Shown here: positions 30,120 to 38,422 of the stretch, piece by piece | Layout of the letters: every line of letters starts with the position of its first letter | Numbering within the stretch: the first letter of the stretch is position 1 | Assembly (NCBI GenBank): GCA_016792935.1 | Contig: JAEUJS010000409.1 | Location: 1 to 44,627 of the forward strand | Origin: Archangium sp. | GTDB lineage: Bacteria; Myxococcota; Myxococcia; Myxococcales; Myxococcaceae | Length of the DNA: 44,627 bases | Reading direction: 5' to 3' | The notes under the pieces: generated by a model | What the model was told of the DNA's origin: nothing | The model's database searches: none | Seen by the model: only the letters and a program-made list of their open reading frames with translations | Made by a program: the position numbers and the translations under genes

Positions 30120-31853
30120 TCAGGCCGCGACGGCCGTGGGTTCGACCTCGTCCAACGCCGCGAGCAGCCGATCGATGCGCAGCGGCTTGGTGAGCACGCG
30201 ATTCATGCCCGCCGCGATGCACGCCGCCTGGTCTTCCATCGTCACCGCGGCCGTGAGCGCGAAGATGGGCGTGCGCACGCCACGTTCGCGCAGCGTTCGC
30301 GTCGCCTCGTAGCCGTCCATCACCGGCATGTGGCAGTCCATCAGGATGAGGTCGAACTGCGTGCGCGCCACGAGCGCGAGCGCCTCGGCGCCGTGGTCGG
30401 CGAGCGTCACCTGATGGCCGAGCTTCTGCAGCAACCGCTGCGCGACGAGCCGGTTGACGGTGTTGTCGTCGACCACCAGGACCGCGAGCTTCGAGACGCG
30501 GCGCGCTTCATTCGCGCGGGGAGCCGGTGCCTCACACGACATCGCCGGCAGCAACACCGAGAACGTGCTGCCTGTGCCCGGAGCGCTGACGATGCGCAGC
30601 TCGCCACCCATGGCGCTGATCAACCGGCGCGTGATGACCAGCCCCAACCCCGTTCCACCGTGACGTCGCGTCGTCGAGGCATCGGCTTGCACGAACGGCG
30701 CTCCGATGCGCGCCAGGGTCTCGGCGCTCATGCCGACGCCGGTATCACCCACGTCCAGGCGCATGCGTTCTCCGTCCATCGACAACGTGCAACGCACCGC
30801 TCCGCGCTCGGTGAACTTGATGGCATTGCCGACGAGGTTGAGGGCGATCTGCCGCACGCGGGTCGGGTCACCGAGCATCCACTCCGGGACGTCACTGCCC
30901 GTGGTCAGCGTCAGCGTGTTGCCACGCTGCGCGGCGCTGGTGCGCATGAGCTCGACGACCGACGTCACCTCGGCCGCCACCGACAGCGGAATCGACTCGA
31001 GCGTCAGCTTGCCCGCGTCGATCTTCGAGAAGTCGAGCACGTCGTTGATGACCGCCAGCAGCGTGTCGGCGCTGGTGCGAATCACGCGCAGACCTTCGTC
31101 GAGCCGCTCGGGCCGCCGCTCGTCGCTCAGCGCCGTCGCCATGCCGACGAGGCCGTTGAGCGGCGTGCGCAGCTCATGGCTGATGGTGGCGAGGAACTGA
31201 TTCTTGGCGCTGTTCGCGCGCTCCGATTCCTCGCGCGCGGCGAGCAGCTTGAGGTTCTTCGCCTCGAGCGCCTCGATGGCGCGCTCGGTCTCGATTTCAT
31301 ACGCGCGCACGACGAGGAAGATGGTCAGGCACGCGAGCCAGATGGTGGTGATGCGCTGCCCGAGTGGCCGCGCCTCGTGCACTTCCATCGCCGGCGGCAA
31401 CACCTGGCGGTCCATCAACACCAGGGTGACCAGCGAGATGAGCGCGGCGGCCGCCAGCGTGATCCACCCCGTGCGACGACCACCCGTCGCCAAACCAATC
31501 AACGGCGCGACCGCCATCCACTGCAGCGAGCTGAGGCCTTCGCGCCCGGCCGCCAGCGCCAGCAACGCGCACACGACCATGCCTTCCGCGAGCAGGATGG
31601 TGGCGATCAACGTGCGCGAGACGCCGCGGCGATGCGCGACGAGCCCGACCACACACGTCGCGAGCACCGACGCCGTGCCGAGGCTCGCGAAGCGCATTCC
31701 CTGAAGGAGCTGGGTGACCACCGACAGCACACACACCGCGCCGACGATCAACAACAGCGCCACCAGCTTGCGCGCGCGCGGATTGGTCTCGTTGGCAGGG
31801 AGGAGCGCGCCCCACAGACGCTGCATCACGGTGGTGTTCGGCCCGACCTTCAC
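30120..31853 (-). CDS. Hybrid sensor histidine kinase with C-terminal receiver
   Basis: 577 residues from GTG at 31853 (ATG at codon 10 is an alternative). An N-terminal domain of five to six membrane segments (about residues 29-185) is followed by a short coiled coil, a HisKA domain with H226 in ISHELRTPLNG, a HATPase domain (N-box LNLVGNAIKF, G-boxes DTGVGM and GGTGLGLVI), and a receiver domain with D506 in ILMDCHMPVMDG. No output domain. It probably relays phosphate to a separate phosphotransfer protein or regulator. No response regulator gene is near. Confidence 0.92.
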   Translation of the reverse strand: MKVGPNTTVMQRLWGALLPANETNPRARKLVALLLIVGAVCVLSVVTQLLQGMRFASLGTASVLATCVVGLVAHRRGVSRTLIATILLAEGMVVCALLALAAGREGLSSLQWMAVAPLIGLATGGRRTGWITLAAAALISLVTLVLMDRQVLPPAMEVHEARPLGQRITTIWLACLTIFLVVRAYEIETERAIEALEAKNLKLLAAREESERANSAKNQFLATISHELRTPLNGLVGMATALSDERRPERLDEGLRVIRTSADTLLAVINDVLDFSKIDAGKLTLESIPLSVAAEVTSVVELMRTSAAQRGNTLTLTTGSDVPEWMLGDPTRVRQIALNLVGNAIKFTERGAVRCTLSMDGERMRLDVGDTGVGMSAETLARIGAPFVQADASTTRRHGGTGLGLVITRRLISAMGGELRIVSAPGTGSTFSVLLPAMSCEAPAPRANEARRVSKLAVLVVDDNTVNRLVAQRLLQKLGHQVTLADHGAEALALVARTQFDLILMDCHMPVMDGYEATRTLRERGVRTPIFALTAAVTMEDQAACIAAGMNRVLTKPLRIDRLLAALDEVEPTAVAA

Positions 31854-31902
31854 CCGGATCAGCTAACGGCCTTCACCTGCGATTCCGCGCGGCAGTCCGC
31901 AG

Positions 31903-33393
31903 TCAATTTCCTGACGCGCTGTCGTCTGGCGACACCGCGGGTCGGGGCACGATGACCTCGAGCACCGAGCCGTGGCCCAGCGCAGCAGACGCCGAGCGCG
32001 CGAGGGCTTCAGGCGTTCCCTTCCACTCGGCATCGAGCGCTTGGAGCGTGTCGTCGTCAGGTGCCTGCTCGAGCCGCTTCGCCTTCCACACCTCGCCGCT
32101 CGGACCTTCGAGCCCCAGCGGCGTGACCACCGCGTGGCCGACGCATTCTTTGCAGGCCTCGTCTTCGAAGCGAACACGCAGCGGAGCGCCAGTGCCGGTG
32201 CGATTGAAGAGCTCGAGGAAGGGTTTGATCATCGCGGGGCTGTTGCTCGGCAATGGCCTCGGCGGCGCATACCCCATGAGGCACACCTTCAGCTGGTGGA
32301 CCCGCGCGAGCTGCAGCGCCTCCACCAGCTGGTCTCGCGTCAGGTGCCGTTCGACGACGAGCTGCACCACGCCGTCGCGAGATTGTTCGAGACCCGCGAG
32401 CGATTTCGCGAGCTCGTCGGCGGTGAGGCGCGCCGGGTACACCATCGGCGCGTAAGGCATCGGCGCGGCTTCGAACACCAGCACCTGGTCTTCGCCGGGT
32501 TCAGCGAGCGTGGCGACGTCGATGCCGCTCATCATGCGGTCGGTCATCGAGAGCGTTCCGCGGAAACCGGCGAGCGCGACGACGAGGCTCACGCCCACGA
32601 CGATGGCCAGCCGTCGGTCGTGGCGCCCGACGAGAAGACCACCGAAGACCGCCACCGCGGGCACCACCAGCGCGCTGATGGCGGCGACCGAAGACCACGG
32701 GCGCAGCTCTTCGATGATCGCGAACATGATGACCAGGCGGTCACTCGGGCTCGCGTAGCCCACGCTGGTGAAGCCCACGCGCAGGCCCGCCGACGACATG
32801 AAGAGCGAGAACAACGAAGCCGCCAGCGCCGCCAGCCCCACCGCGCTCACGCCCGACGCTCGACGCATCGCCGCGTCCTTGTGGAACAGCCCCGCAGTGC
32901 ACGCCAGCGCACCCGACGCGAGCCCTCCGAAGCAGAACGCCAGCGAGAGCAGCTGCAGCGACATCAGCTCCGAGATGCCGGCCGCGAGAATCGTCGCGCG
33001 ATCTTCCAGCGCCGCCGTGGGGAGCACGTCGGTGATGACGCCCAGCTGCAGCTTCGAGCCGACCATCGCCACCACCAGCACGAAGAGAAACGGCAGCACC
33101 GCCGCCGGAACGGGAATGACTCCGCTGCGCAGCGCCGCGCTCGACATCACCGCCGACGCGATGGTCGCCAGCACCGTCGCCGCCAACACCCCGAGCCCGA
33201 AGCCGCCACCATCGCGCACCAGCTCGACGAAGAACGACAGCGCGCCCGTCGCTCCCACCGCGCCGCGCAGCCCGGCGGCGAGCGTCAACACCCCGAGCGG
33301 GACGGCGAGCAACACCATCAACGCGCCGACCACGCCCGCACCGCCGCTCTCTGTTCCACGCTGCCGCTCGGCGCTCGGTTCGTTCATCGCCAT
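31903..33393 (-). CDS. Multi-pass membrane protein with large soluble C-terminal domain
   Basis: 496 residues from ATG at 33393. Seven or eight membrane segments occupy residues ~20-275 (VVGALMVLLAVPLGVLTLAAGL onward). The remaining ~220 residues are soluble and contain DQVLVFEAAP, LTRDQLVEALQLARVHQLKVCLMGY, which recalls the C-terminal domain of ExbD/TolR-like proteins, and two cysteines in DEACKECVGH. No signal for a specific transport reaction. Its start is only 27 bp from the divergent ATP-grasp gene, so promoter elements must overlap the coding sequences or each other. Confidence 0.7.
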   Translation of the reverse strand: MAMNEPSAERQRGTESGGAGVVGALMVLLAVPLGVLTLAAGLRGAVGATGALSFFVELVRDGGGFGLGVLAATVLATIASAVMSSAALRSGVIPVPAAVLPFLFVLVVAMVGSKLQLGVITDVLPTAALEDRATILAAGISELMSLQLLSLAFCFGGLASGALACTAGLFHKDAAMRRASGVSAVGLAALAASLFSLFMSSAGLRVGFTSVGYASPSDRLVIMFAIIEELRPWSSVAAISALVVPAVAVFGGLLVGRHDRRLAIVVGVSLVVALAGFRGTLSMTDRMMSGIDVATLAEPGEDQVLVFEAAPMPYAPMVYPARLTADELAKSLAGLEQSRDGVVQLVVERHLTRDQLVEALQLARVHQLKVCLMGYAPPRPLPSNSPAMIKPFLELFNRTGTGAPLRVRFEDEACKECVGHAVVTPLGLEGPSGEVWKAKRLEQAPDDDTLQALDAEWKGTPEALARSASAALGHGSVLEVIVPRPAVSPDDSASGN

Positions 33394-33420
33394 CGGCGGC
33401 ACTGTAGTAGTGACCGCGTC

Positions 33421-34632
33421 ATGCGCACCGTCGTGTTCGTCGTGCCCTACCCCGCCGAAGCGTCGATTCGCTTCGCGCGCGCGTTCGCGGAGCTGAAGGC
33501 CGTGCGACTCATCGGCCTGGTGCAGAAGCCTCCGAGCGGAGCCGCCGCCAAACCGTTCGCCAACTTCGTGAAGGTGCAGGACGCCTTCGACTCGCGGCAG
33601 CTCATCGAGGGCTGCGAGAAGATTCGGAAGAAGTACGGCGGGCTCCATCAAATCGTCGGCGTGCTCGAGCCGCTGCAGGTGCCGCTCGCCGAAGCCCGAG
33701 CGCACTTCAAGATTCCCGGCACCGACCCCAGGACCGCTGACCTCTTCCGCGACAAGGGAAAGATGAAGGACGCGCTGCGGGCCGCGGGCCTCCCGTGCGC
33801 GCGCCACAAGGTCATCACCTCGCTCGCCGACGCGGTCTCGTTCGTGCGCGACGTGCACTTCCCCATCGTCGTCAAGCCGCCCGCGGGAGCCGGCACCAAG
33901 GCGACGTGGCGCGTGAAGTCGCTCGAAGAGTTGCAGGGCGTGATGGCCGCGATTCACCCGCGCCCCGACAACCCCACGCTCGGCGAAGAGTTCTTGAAGG
34001 GCCGCGAGTACTGCTTCGACACCATCACCGTGAAGGGGAAAGTCCTCTTCGAGAACGTCAGTCGCTACTACCCGGGCCCGCTCGAGGTCATCGAGAACCC
34101 GTGGATTCAGTGGGCCGTGGTGCAGCCGCGCCAGCTCACTCCGGATTTGGACGACGCGCGTGAGCTCGGCCGCCGCGCCATCAAGGCGCTCGGGCTCTCG
34201 ACCGGCTTCACGCACATGGAATGGTTCCGCCGCGACGACGGCTCACTGGCCATCGGTGAAATCGCCGCGCGTCCTCCGGGCGCGAACTTCGTCGAGATGA
34301 TGGGCTTCGGGCACGACGCCGACATGTACCGGGCGTGGGCGCGCGCGCTGACCGACAATGCGTTCGATGGCCCCTTCGAGCGCAAGTACGCCGTCGGCTG
34401 CGCGTACCTGCGCGGCATCGGTCGCGGTCGCGTGCAGCGCGTGACGGGAGTCGCCGAGGCGAACGCGCGCGTCGGCAAGATGGCCGTGAAGTCGAAGCTG
34501 CCGAAGATTGGTCAGCCCAGGAGCGACCACTACGAGGGCGAGGGCTACGTCATCGTGCGCCACCCCGACACCGACACCGTGAAGGCCGCGGTGAAGACCA
34601 TCATCGAGACCATTCGCATCGAGTACGCGTGA
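33421..34632 (+). CDS. ATP-grasp ligase (second of two paralogues)
   Basis: 403 residues from ATG at 33421. N-terminal domain MRTVVFVVPYP, then FRDKGKMKDALRAAGL, PIVVKPPAGAGTKATW, GREYCFDTIT, GFTHMEWFRRDDG and GEIAARPPGANFVEM, which together define the ATP-grasp fold. The ligase probably activates a carboxyl group and joins it to an amine. Downstream, 3 bp away, is an N-formylglutamate amidohydrolase-family gene; conserved pairing of such genes is known from peptide- and amino-acid-tagging pathways (established in general terms for RimK-like ATP-grasp neighbourhoods, not for this gene). Substrate unknown. Confidence 0.88.
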   Translation: MRTVVFVVPYPAEASIRFARAFAELKAVRLIGLVQKPPSGAAAKPFANFVKVQDAFDSRQLIEGCEKIRKKYGGLHQIVGVLEPLQVPLAEARAHFKIPGTDPRTADLFRDKGKMKDALRAAGLPCARHKVITSLADAVSFVRDVHFPIVVKPPAGAGTKATWRVKSLEELQGVMAAIHPRPDNPTLGEEFLKGREYCFDTITVKGKVLFENVSRYYPGPLEVIENPWIQWAVVQPRQLTPDLDDARELGRRAIKALGLSTGFTHMEWFRRDDGSLAIGEIAARPPGANFVEMMGFGHDADMYRAWARALTDNAFDGPFERKYAVGCAYLRGIGRGRVQRVTGVAEANARVGKMAVKSKLPKIGQPRSDHYEGEGYVIVRHPDTDTVKAAVKTIIETIRIEYA

Positions 34633-34635
34633 CCC

Positions 34636-35541
34636 ATGCCTGAACCGAGAATTCCGCCGAGCATCGAGGGCGTCGTCGAGGTCGAGGTGTTTCGCAGCGC
34701 CGAGAGCCGCTATTGGCTGCTCATCGAGGTGCCGCATGGAGCGACGCGCCGGTCCGACTTCGATGCCGTCGCGCAGAAGATGAAGAGTCAGCTGCCCGCG
34801 CAGCTCGAGCACTTCTTCTACGTGAACACCGACATCGGCGCGCCCGAGGGAGCGAAGTGGATTGGCAAGTTGCTCGGCTCGCACCGCGTGAACGTGGTCA
34901 TCGCGCGCTGCTTGATTCCCCGCACCTTCATCGACACCAACCGCGTCATCGGCACGCAGTCTGGCGAAGGGCTCACCGGGTCGATGCCGACGTACATCAC
35001 CGACAGCAATGATCAGACGTACCTGCAGGGGCTCCACGCGCAGTACCACCGCGTCGTCGACACGCTCTACAACGAGGTGTGCCGCAACGCCGATGGGCTC
35101 GCGCTGCAGCTGCACTCCTACGCTCCGAAGTCGGTCGGCATCGAGAAGGTCGATTCGAACATCGTGAAGGCGCTGCACGCGGCGTACGAGCCGAAGACCT
35201 ATGTGACGTGGCCCGACCGCCCCGCGGTGGACCTCATCTGCGCGACCAAAGATGGAAATTTCCGCCCTGCGCCGAGACTCGTCGCCGCCGCCGTGAAGGC
35301 GTGGGCCGAGGCTGGCGTGACGGCGACCGAGAACGGCACCTACCACCTGCACCCCGTGACGATGGGCATGGAATATGCGCGCGCCTTCCCGCACCAGGTG
35401 TTGTGTGTGGAATTGAACCGCGGGCTCATCGCCGACCCGTTCGTTCCCTTCGGAGAGTCGCCCATCAGCGACGCGAAGGTCGGCAGGCTCGTCGCGCCGT
35501 TGGCGCGCGTTCTCCACTCGGCGCTCGCGGAGCCAGTGTAG
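34636..35541 (+). CDS. N-formylglutamate amidohydrolase family hydrolase
   Basis: 301 residues from ATG at 34636, 3 bp after the ATP-grasp gene. The family pattern is visible: LIEVPHGATR (metal-binding histidine), FIDTNRVIG (the D-x-N-R motif), LQLHSYAPK and CVELNRGLI near the end. Members are zinc-dependent amidohydrolases that remove N-formyl or similar acyl groups from glutamate, or trim amino-acid conjugates. Spacing suggests translational coupling with the ligase. The stop codon overlaps by one base the first unit of a 48-bp repeat leading to the next gene. Confidence 0.82.
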   Translation: MPEPRIPPSIEGVVEVEVFRSAESRYWLLIEVPHGATRRSDFDAVAQKMKSQLPAQLEHFFYVNTDIGAPEGAKWIGKLLGSHRVNVVIARCLIPRTFIDTNRVIGTQSGEGLTGSMPTYITDSNDQTYLQGLHAQYHRVVDTLYNEVCRNADGLALQLHSYAPKSVGIEKVDSNIVKALHAAYEPKTYVTWPDRPAVDLICATKDGNFRPAPRLVAAAVKAWAEAGVTATENGTYHLHPVTMGMEYARAFPHQVLCVELNRGLIADPFVPFGESPISDAKVGRLVAPLARVLHSALAEPV

Positions 35542-35636
35542 TGCGCAGCGGAAAACCGACCAGGGGCGGTTCGAAGCGAGCAGGCAATGTGCGCAGCGGA
35601 GAACCGACCAGGGGCGGTTCGAAGCGAGCAGGCAAT
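35541..35636. repeat. 48-bp tandem duplication of a translation start region
   Basis: Two copies, 35541-35588 and 35589-35636, differing by a single A/G change. Each starts with a GTG codon and ends with AGCAGGCAAT, which would serve as ribosome-binding site for the next GTG. The third GTG at 35637 starts the metallo-beta-lactamase lipoprotein. As 48 is a multiple of three, all three GTG codons are in one frame. Inside each unit lies an inverted repeat AACCG-ACCAGGGG-CGGTT. Confidence 0.9.
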
Positions 35637-36389
35637 GTGCGCGCGCTGCTCGTTGGACTCGTTCTGCTGTCGGGCCTTCTGGGCTGCGCCTCGGTCTCGC
35701 GCGTCGAGCGCGGTGGAATCGAGGTCATCACCATCACGCACGACAACACCAACGTGCACGTCGTGAAGCAGGGCCAGAACGCGTTCCTCTTCGACAGCGG
35801 CTACGAGAAGAACACCGCGAAGCTCGAGGCCGACTTGCGCAGCGCGGGCATCGACCCGGCGAAGTTGAAGGCCGTGGTGGTGAGCCACGCGCACGCCGAC
35901 CATGCGGGCGGTGCGCGCTACTTCAAGACCACGTTCAACGTGCCGGTGGTGCTGGGCTCGGGTGACGAGTCGATGTTCGGCAAGGGCGAGAACGAGCCGC
36001 TCTGTCCGACGGGACTCATCGGGTCCATCCGTCACGCGGAAGACCAGGCCGGCAAGTACGTCGGCTCGACGGCGGACGTGTTCGTGACGGGCACACTCGA
36101 ATTGAAGGAACTCACCGGCATCGACGCGAAAGCGATTCTCGTTCCCGGCCACACGCGCGGCTCGGTGGTGGTGACGGTGGGCGACCTGCTGCTCGTCGGT
36201 GACCTCTTTCGCGGCTCCATCGGCGGTTACGGCGCGGCGATGCACTTCTTCATGTGCGACGTCGAAGAGAACAAACGCAACATCAACAAGGTGATGACCG
36301 AGATTGCGCCGCGCACGTCGCAGGTGTTCGTCGGTCACTTCGGCCCGGTGTCGGCGGAATCGGTGCGCTCGTACTTCGACGTGAAGTGA
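35637..36389 (+). CDS. Metallo-beta-lactamase-fold lipoprotein
   Basis: 250 residues from GTG at 35637. The signal peptide (ALLVGLVLLSG) ends in the lipobox LLGC (C16). Two earlier in-frame GTG codons in the upstream duplication would add 16 or 32 basic residues before it and are less likely. The MBL fold is shown by SHAHADHAGG (H84, H86, D88, H89), GHTRGSVVV and GHFGP. Members hydrolyse beta-lactams, thioesters, lactones or amides. It is the third gene after the ATP-grasp ligase and the amidohydrolase, on the same strand, and probably acts in the periplasm or on the cell surface as the last hydrolase. Confidence 0.85.
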   Translation: MRALLVGLVLLSGLLGCASVSRVERGGIEVITITHDNTNVHVVKQGQNAFLFDSGYEKNTAKLEADLRSAGIDPAKLKAVVVSHAHADHAGGARYFKTTFNVPVVLGSGDESMFGKGENEPLCPTGLIGSIRHAEDQAGKYVGSTADVFVTGTLELKELTGIDAKAILVPGHTRGSVVVTVGDLLLVGDLFRGSIGGYGAAMHFFMCDVEENKRNINKVMTEIAPRTSQVFVGHFGPVSAESVRSYFDVK

Positions 36390-36395
36390 CGGCCT

Positions 36396-37889
36396 TCACT
36401 GTTTCGGCGCGCCGCGTGATTCCTCGATGGCCTTGAGCGCGGCGTCAGCCTTGTCGAGCTCGTCGGTCGCCTTCTCCATCTCACGCTCGAGCGGACCACG
36501 CTGACGTTCGAGCGCAGTGGTGTCTCCGCGCGTCTTCTCAATCTTCGCCTGCAGCTTCTCGAGCTTCGCGTTGACCGCGTCGTACTTCGCTCGAGCCTTC
36601 TTCACTCGCGCCTGTGCGGCGGCGCGCTCTCCATCCACCAGCTTCACGTCGAGGGTCGTCGGCTTCGGCACTGCCTTGAGCGTCTTCGTCTGCGGCGTGC
36701 GGTTCTCCGCCGAGATGATGAACACGTGTTTGCTCTTCGGAGCGACCCACACGTCGAGCGGCGTCTTCCCCACCACCGCGCCATCGAGGTTCACCTCCGC
36801 GCCTTCGACGTTCGACTTCACGCTCACCTTCGTTCCCTTCACGAGCTTCACATCGAGCTCGTTCTCTCCGGGCTTCAAGCTCATCGACTCGCGCAGCGCC
36901 TGGTGTCCCTCGAGCAGCACCACCACGTCTTGCGCGCCCTTCTCGACGAGCGTCGTCACACCGGGCGTCTTCGCGAGCACCTCTTTCCCCGCCACCAACA
37001 CGCGCGCGCCTTCGGGCTCGGTGATGACCTTCACCGTCGCGCCGCGCTCGAGCGTGAAGTTGAGCGCGAAGTGTTCGTTCGCGTTCGGGGTGCGGGTGGT
37101 CGATTGAGGGAAGTAGCCGTCGAGCTCGACGCGCACCTCGTTCTTCTCGGTCGCGGTCAGCTGCGTGTCGAGCGGAGTGACGCCGCGCTTCACGCCGTTG
37201 ACGATGACGTTCGCGCCTGCGGGGTCGGTGGTGATGGACGAGACGGGATGCAACCCGAGCGGGTCGTCTTTCACCGGCGCCCACGCCTTCTCTTTCGGAG
37301 CCGCCGCTCCACTCGGACCCGACGGCGCCGCGCTGCCGCTCCGACATGTGATGCGCATGGTGTCGAGCCACTTCGCGAGCGAGCGTTGTTGCAGGTCGAA
37401 CGCGAGCTGGCGGCGGTCTTCTTCGTCCCTGGTGCGCGCCGATTCAGCGATGCACTTGCAGGTCTCGGCGCTCTCCTTCACCGAGCAGCGGCGAATGAAG
37501 CCGTCTTCGTACAGCGCACGGCGTTCCTCAGGCGGGATCGCGGCGGCGGTGTTCGGCACGAGCAGGCGCTGACCGAACGTCGCGATGGCGGCGATGGCGA
37601 GCAGACTCAACAGCTGCAGCGAGGCGGTGATGAGGCCCACCCACCGCGCGCCAGTGCCGTGGTCTTCGTTTCTCCACACGAACCAGCCGAAGAGAATCGG
37701 GAAGAACGCCGCGCCGAGCGCGAGCGCCCAGTCCACGCCGCCGTTCCGGTAGACGTACATGAGGATGCCGACCCAGATGAGCGTGCAGCAGCTCCCGCCG
37801 GTGTTCTGCGTGCGGTCGGCCGCGAGCGCGACGGTGCTCCCCAGCACCACAACGAGCAGAAACCACCACGACCTGCGCCGGAGCTTCAT
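36396..37889 (-). CDS. PEGA-domain membrane protein with C-terminal coiled coil
   Basis: 497 residues from ATG at 37889. N-terminal membrane segments (LLVVVLGSTVALA, ALALGAAFFPILFGWFVW, ITASLQLLSLLAIAAIATFG), a Cys-containing segment (RRCSVKESAETCKC), then three PEGA-type modules at about residues 215-405 (VSSITTDPAGANVIVNG, KVITEPEGARVLVAG, VSVKSNVEGAEVNLDG), and a long C-terminal coiled coil (about 420-497). PEGA domains occur in surface-layer and envelope proteins. Its start overlaps the stop of the lipoprotein gene upstream in ATGA. Confidence 0.82.
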   Translation of the reverse strand: MKLRRRSWWFLLVVVLGSTVALAADRTQNTGGSCCTLIWVGILMYVYRNGGVDWALALGAAFFPILFGWFVWRNEDHGTGARWVGLITASLQLLSLLAIAAIATFGQRLLVPNTAAAIPPEERRALYEDGFIRRCSVKESAETCKCIAESARTRDEEDRRQLAFDLQQRSLAKWLDTMRITCRSGSAAPSGPSGAAAPKEKAWAPVKDDPLGLHPVSSITTDPAGANVIVNGVKRGVTPLDTQLTATEKNEVRVELDGYFPQSTTRTPNANEHFALNFTLERGATVKVITEPEGARVLVAGKEVLAKTPGVTTLVEKGAQDVVVLLEGHQALRESMSLKPGENELDVKLVKGTKVSVKSNVEGAEVNLDGAVVGKTPLDVWVAPKSKHVFIISAENRTPQTKTLKAVPKPTTLDVKLVDGERAAAQARVKKARAKYDAVNAKLEKLQAKIEKTRGDTTALERQRGPLEREMEKATDELDKADAALKAIEESRGAPKQ

Positions 37890-38326
37890 GGCGCCGACCT
37901 GCAGGTCTGAATGAGGCCCGACACCTCACCGGGCACGGGCCGCCCCTGACTGAAGCGCTCGAACACGTCCCACAACGCGTCACCCTCGTAGGTGTCGAGC
38001 AGGCCGTTCACCACGCACCTGCACGCGTTGTCTTTGCACGCCGACAACCACGCCGGACGGAAGCACGCCGACGCGCGCCGGCGAATCAGCACCATCCACT
38101 CTTCCTGCGTGAAGAAGTTCTCGTCGCCCGCCACGAGCCGCAGCTCTGCGTCGGAGAAATCAGCGGTGACTTCTTTCACGAGGCACTGGCAGTCCATGCC
38201 CTTTGCCTCTTTTTCGCAGCCCTTCGTCATCGCGCTGATGAGCGCGCCGCGGCCGGGCGCCAGAGCGCCTTTGTCACAGCTGAAGAATGCGAGGGGCACC
38301 ACCCACAACGCTGTCCGCGTGAGCAC
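37886..38326 (-). CDS. Cys-containing lipoprotein of unknown function
   Basis: 146 residues from GTG at 38326. The signal peptide ends in a lipobox-like LAFFSC (C17). The mature part has paired cysteines (KGCEKEAKGMDCQC, SACF, SACKDNACRC, QTCRS), likely several disulfides. It is the first gene of a two-gene unit with the PEGA protein, with overlapping stop and start (ATGA), so the two proteins probably work together in the envelope. The CxC pattern recurs in the PEGA protein (ETCKCIAE). Confidence 0.75.
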   Translation of the reverse strand: MLTRTALWVVPLAFFSCDKGALAPGRGALISAMTKGCEKEAKGMDCQCLVKEVTADFSDAELRLVAGDENFFTQEEWMVLIRRRASACFRPAWLSACKDNACRCVVNGLLDTYEGDALWDVFERFSQGRPVPGEVSGLIQTCRSAP

Positions 38327-38422
38327 GCCCGCAGTTCAGCGAAAGACCCCGCCGATCGCCAACCGAAGTTGACGACTCCGGCCTCGTCGAGCCAATCGCG
38401 GGCCGGCCGCGGCTCTTCCTGC

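Noticed and set aside
31972..33420. Plus-strand frame extending upstream of the second ATP-grasp gene
   Set aside because: His/Arg-rich translation opposite a membrane protein gene. The ligase has an ordinary ATG start at 33421.
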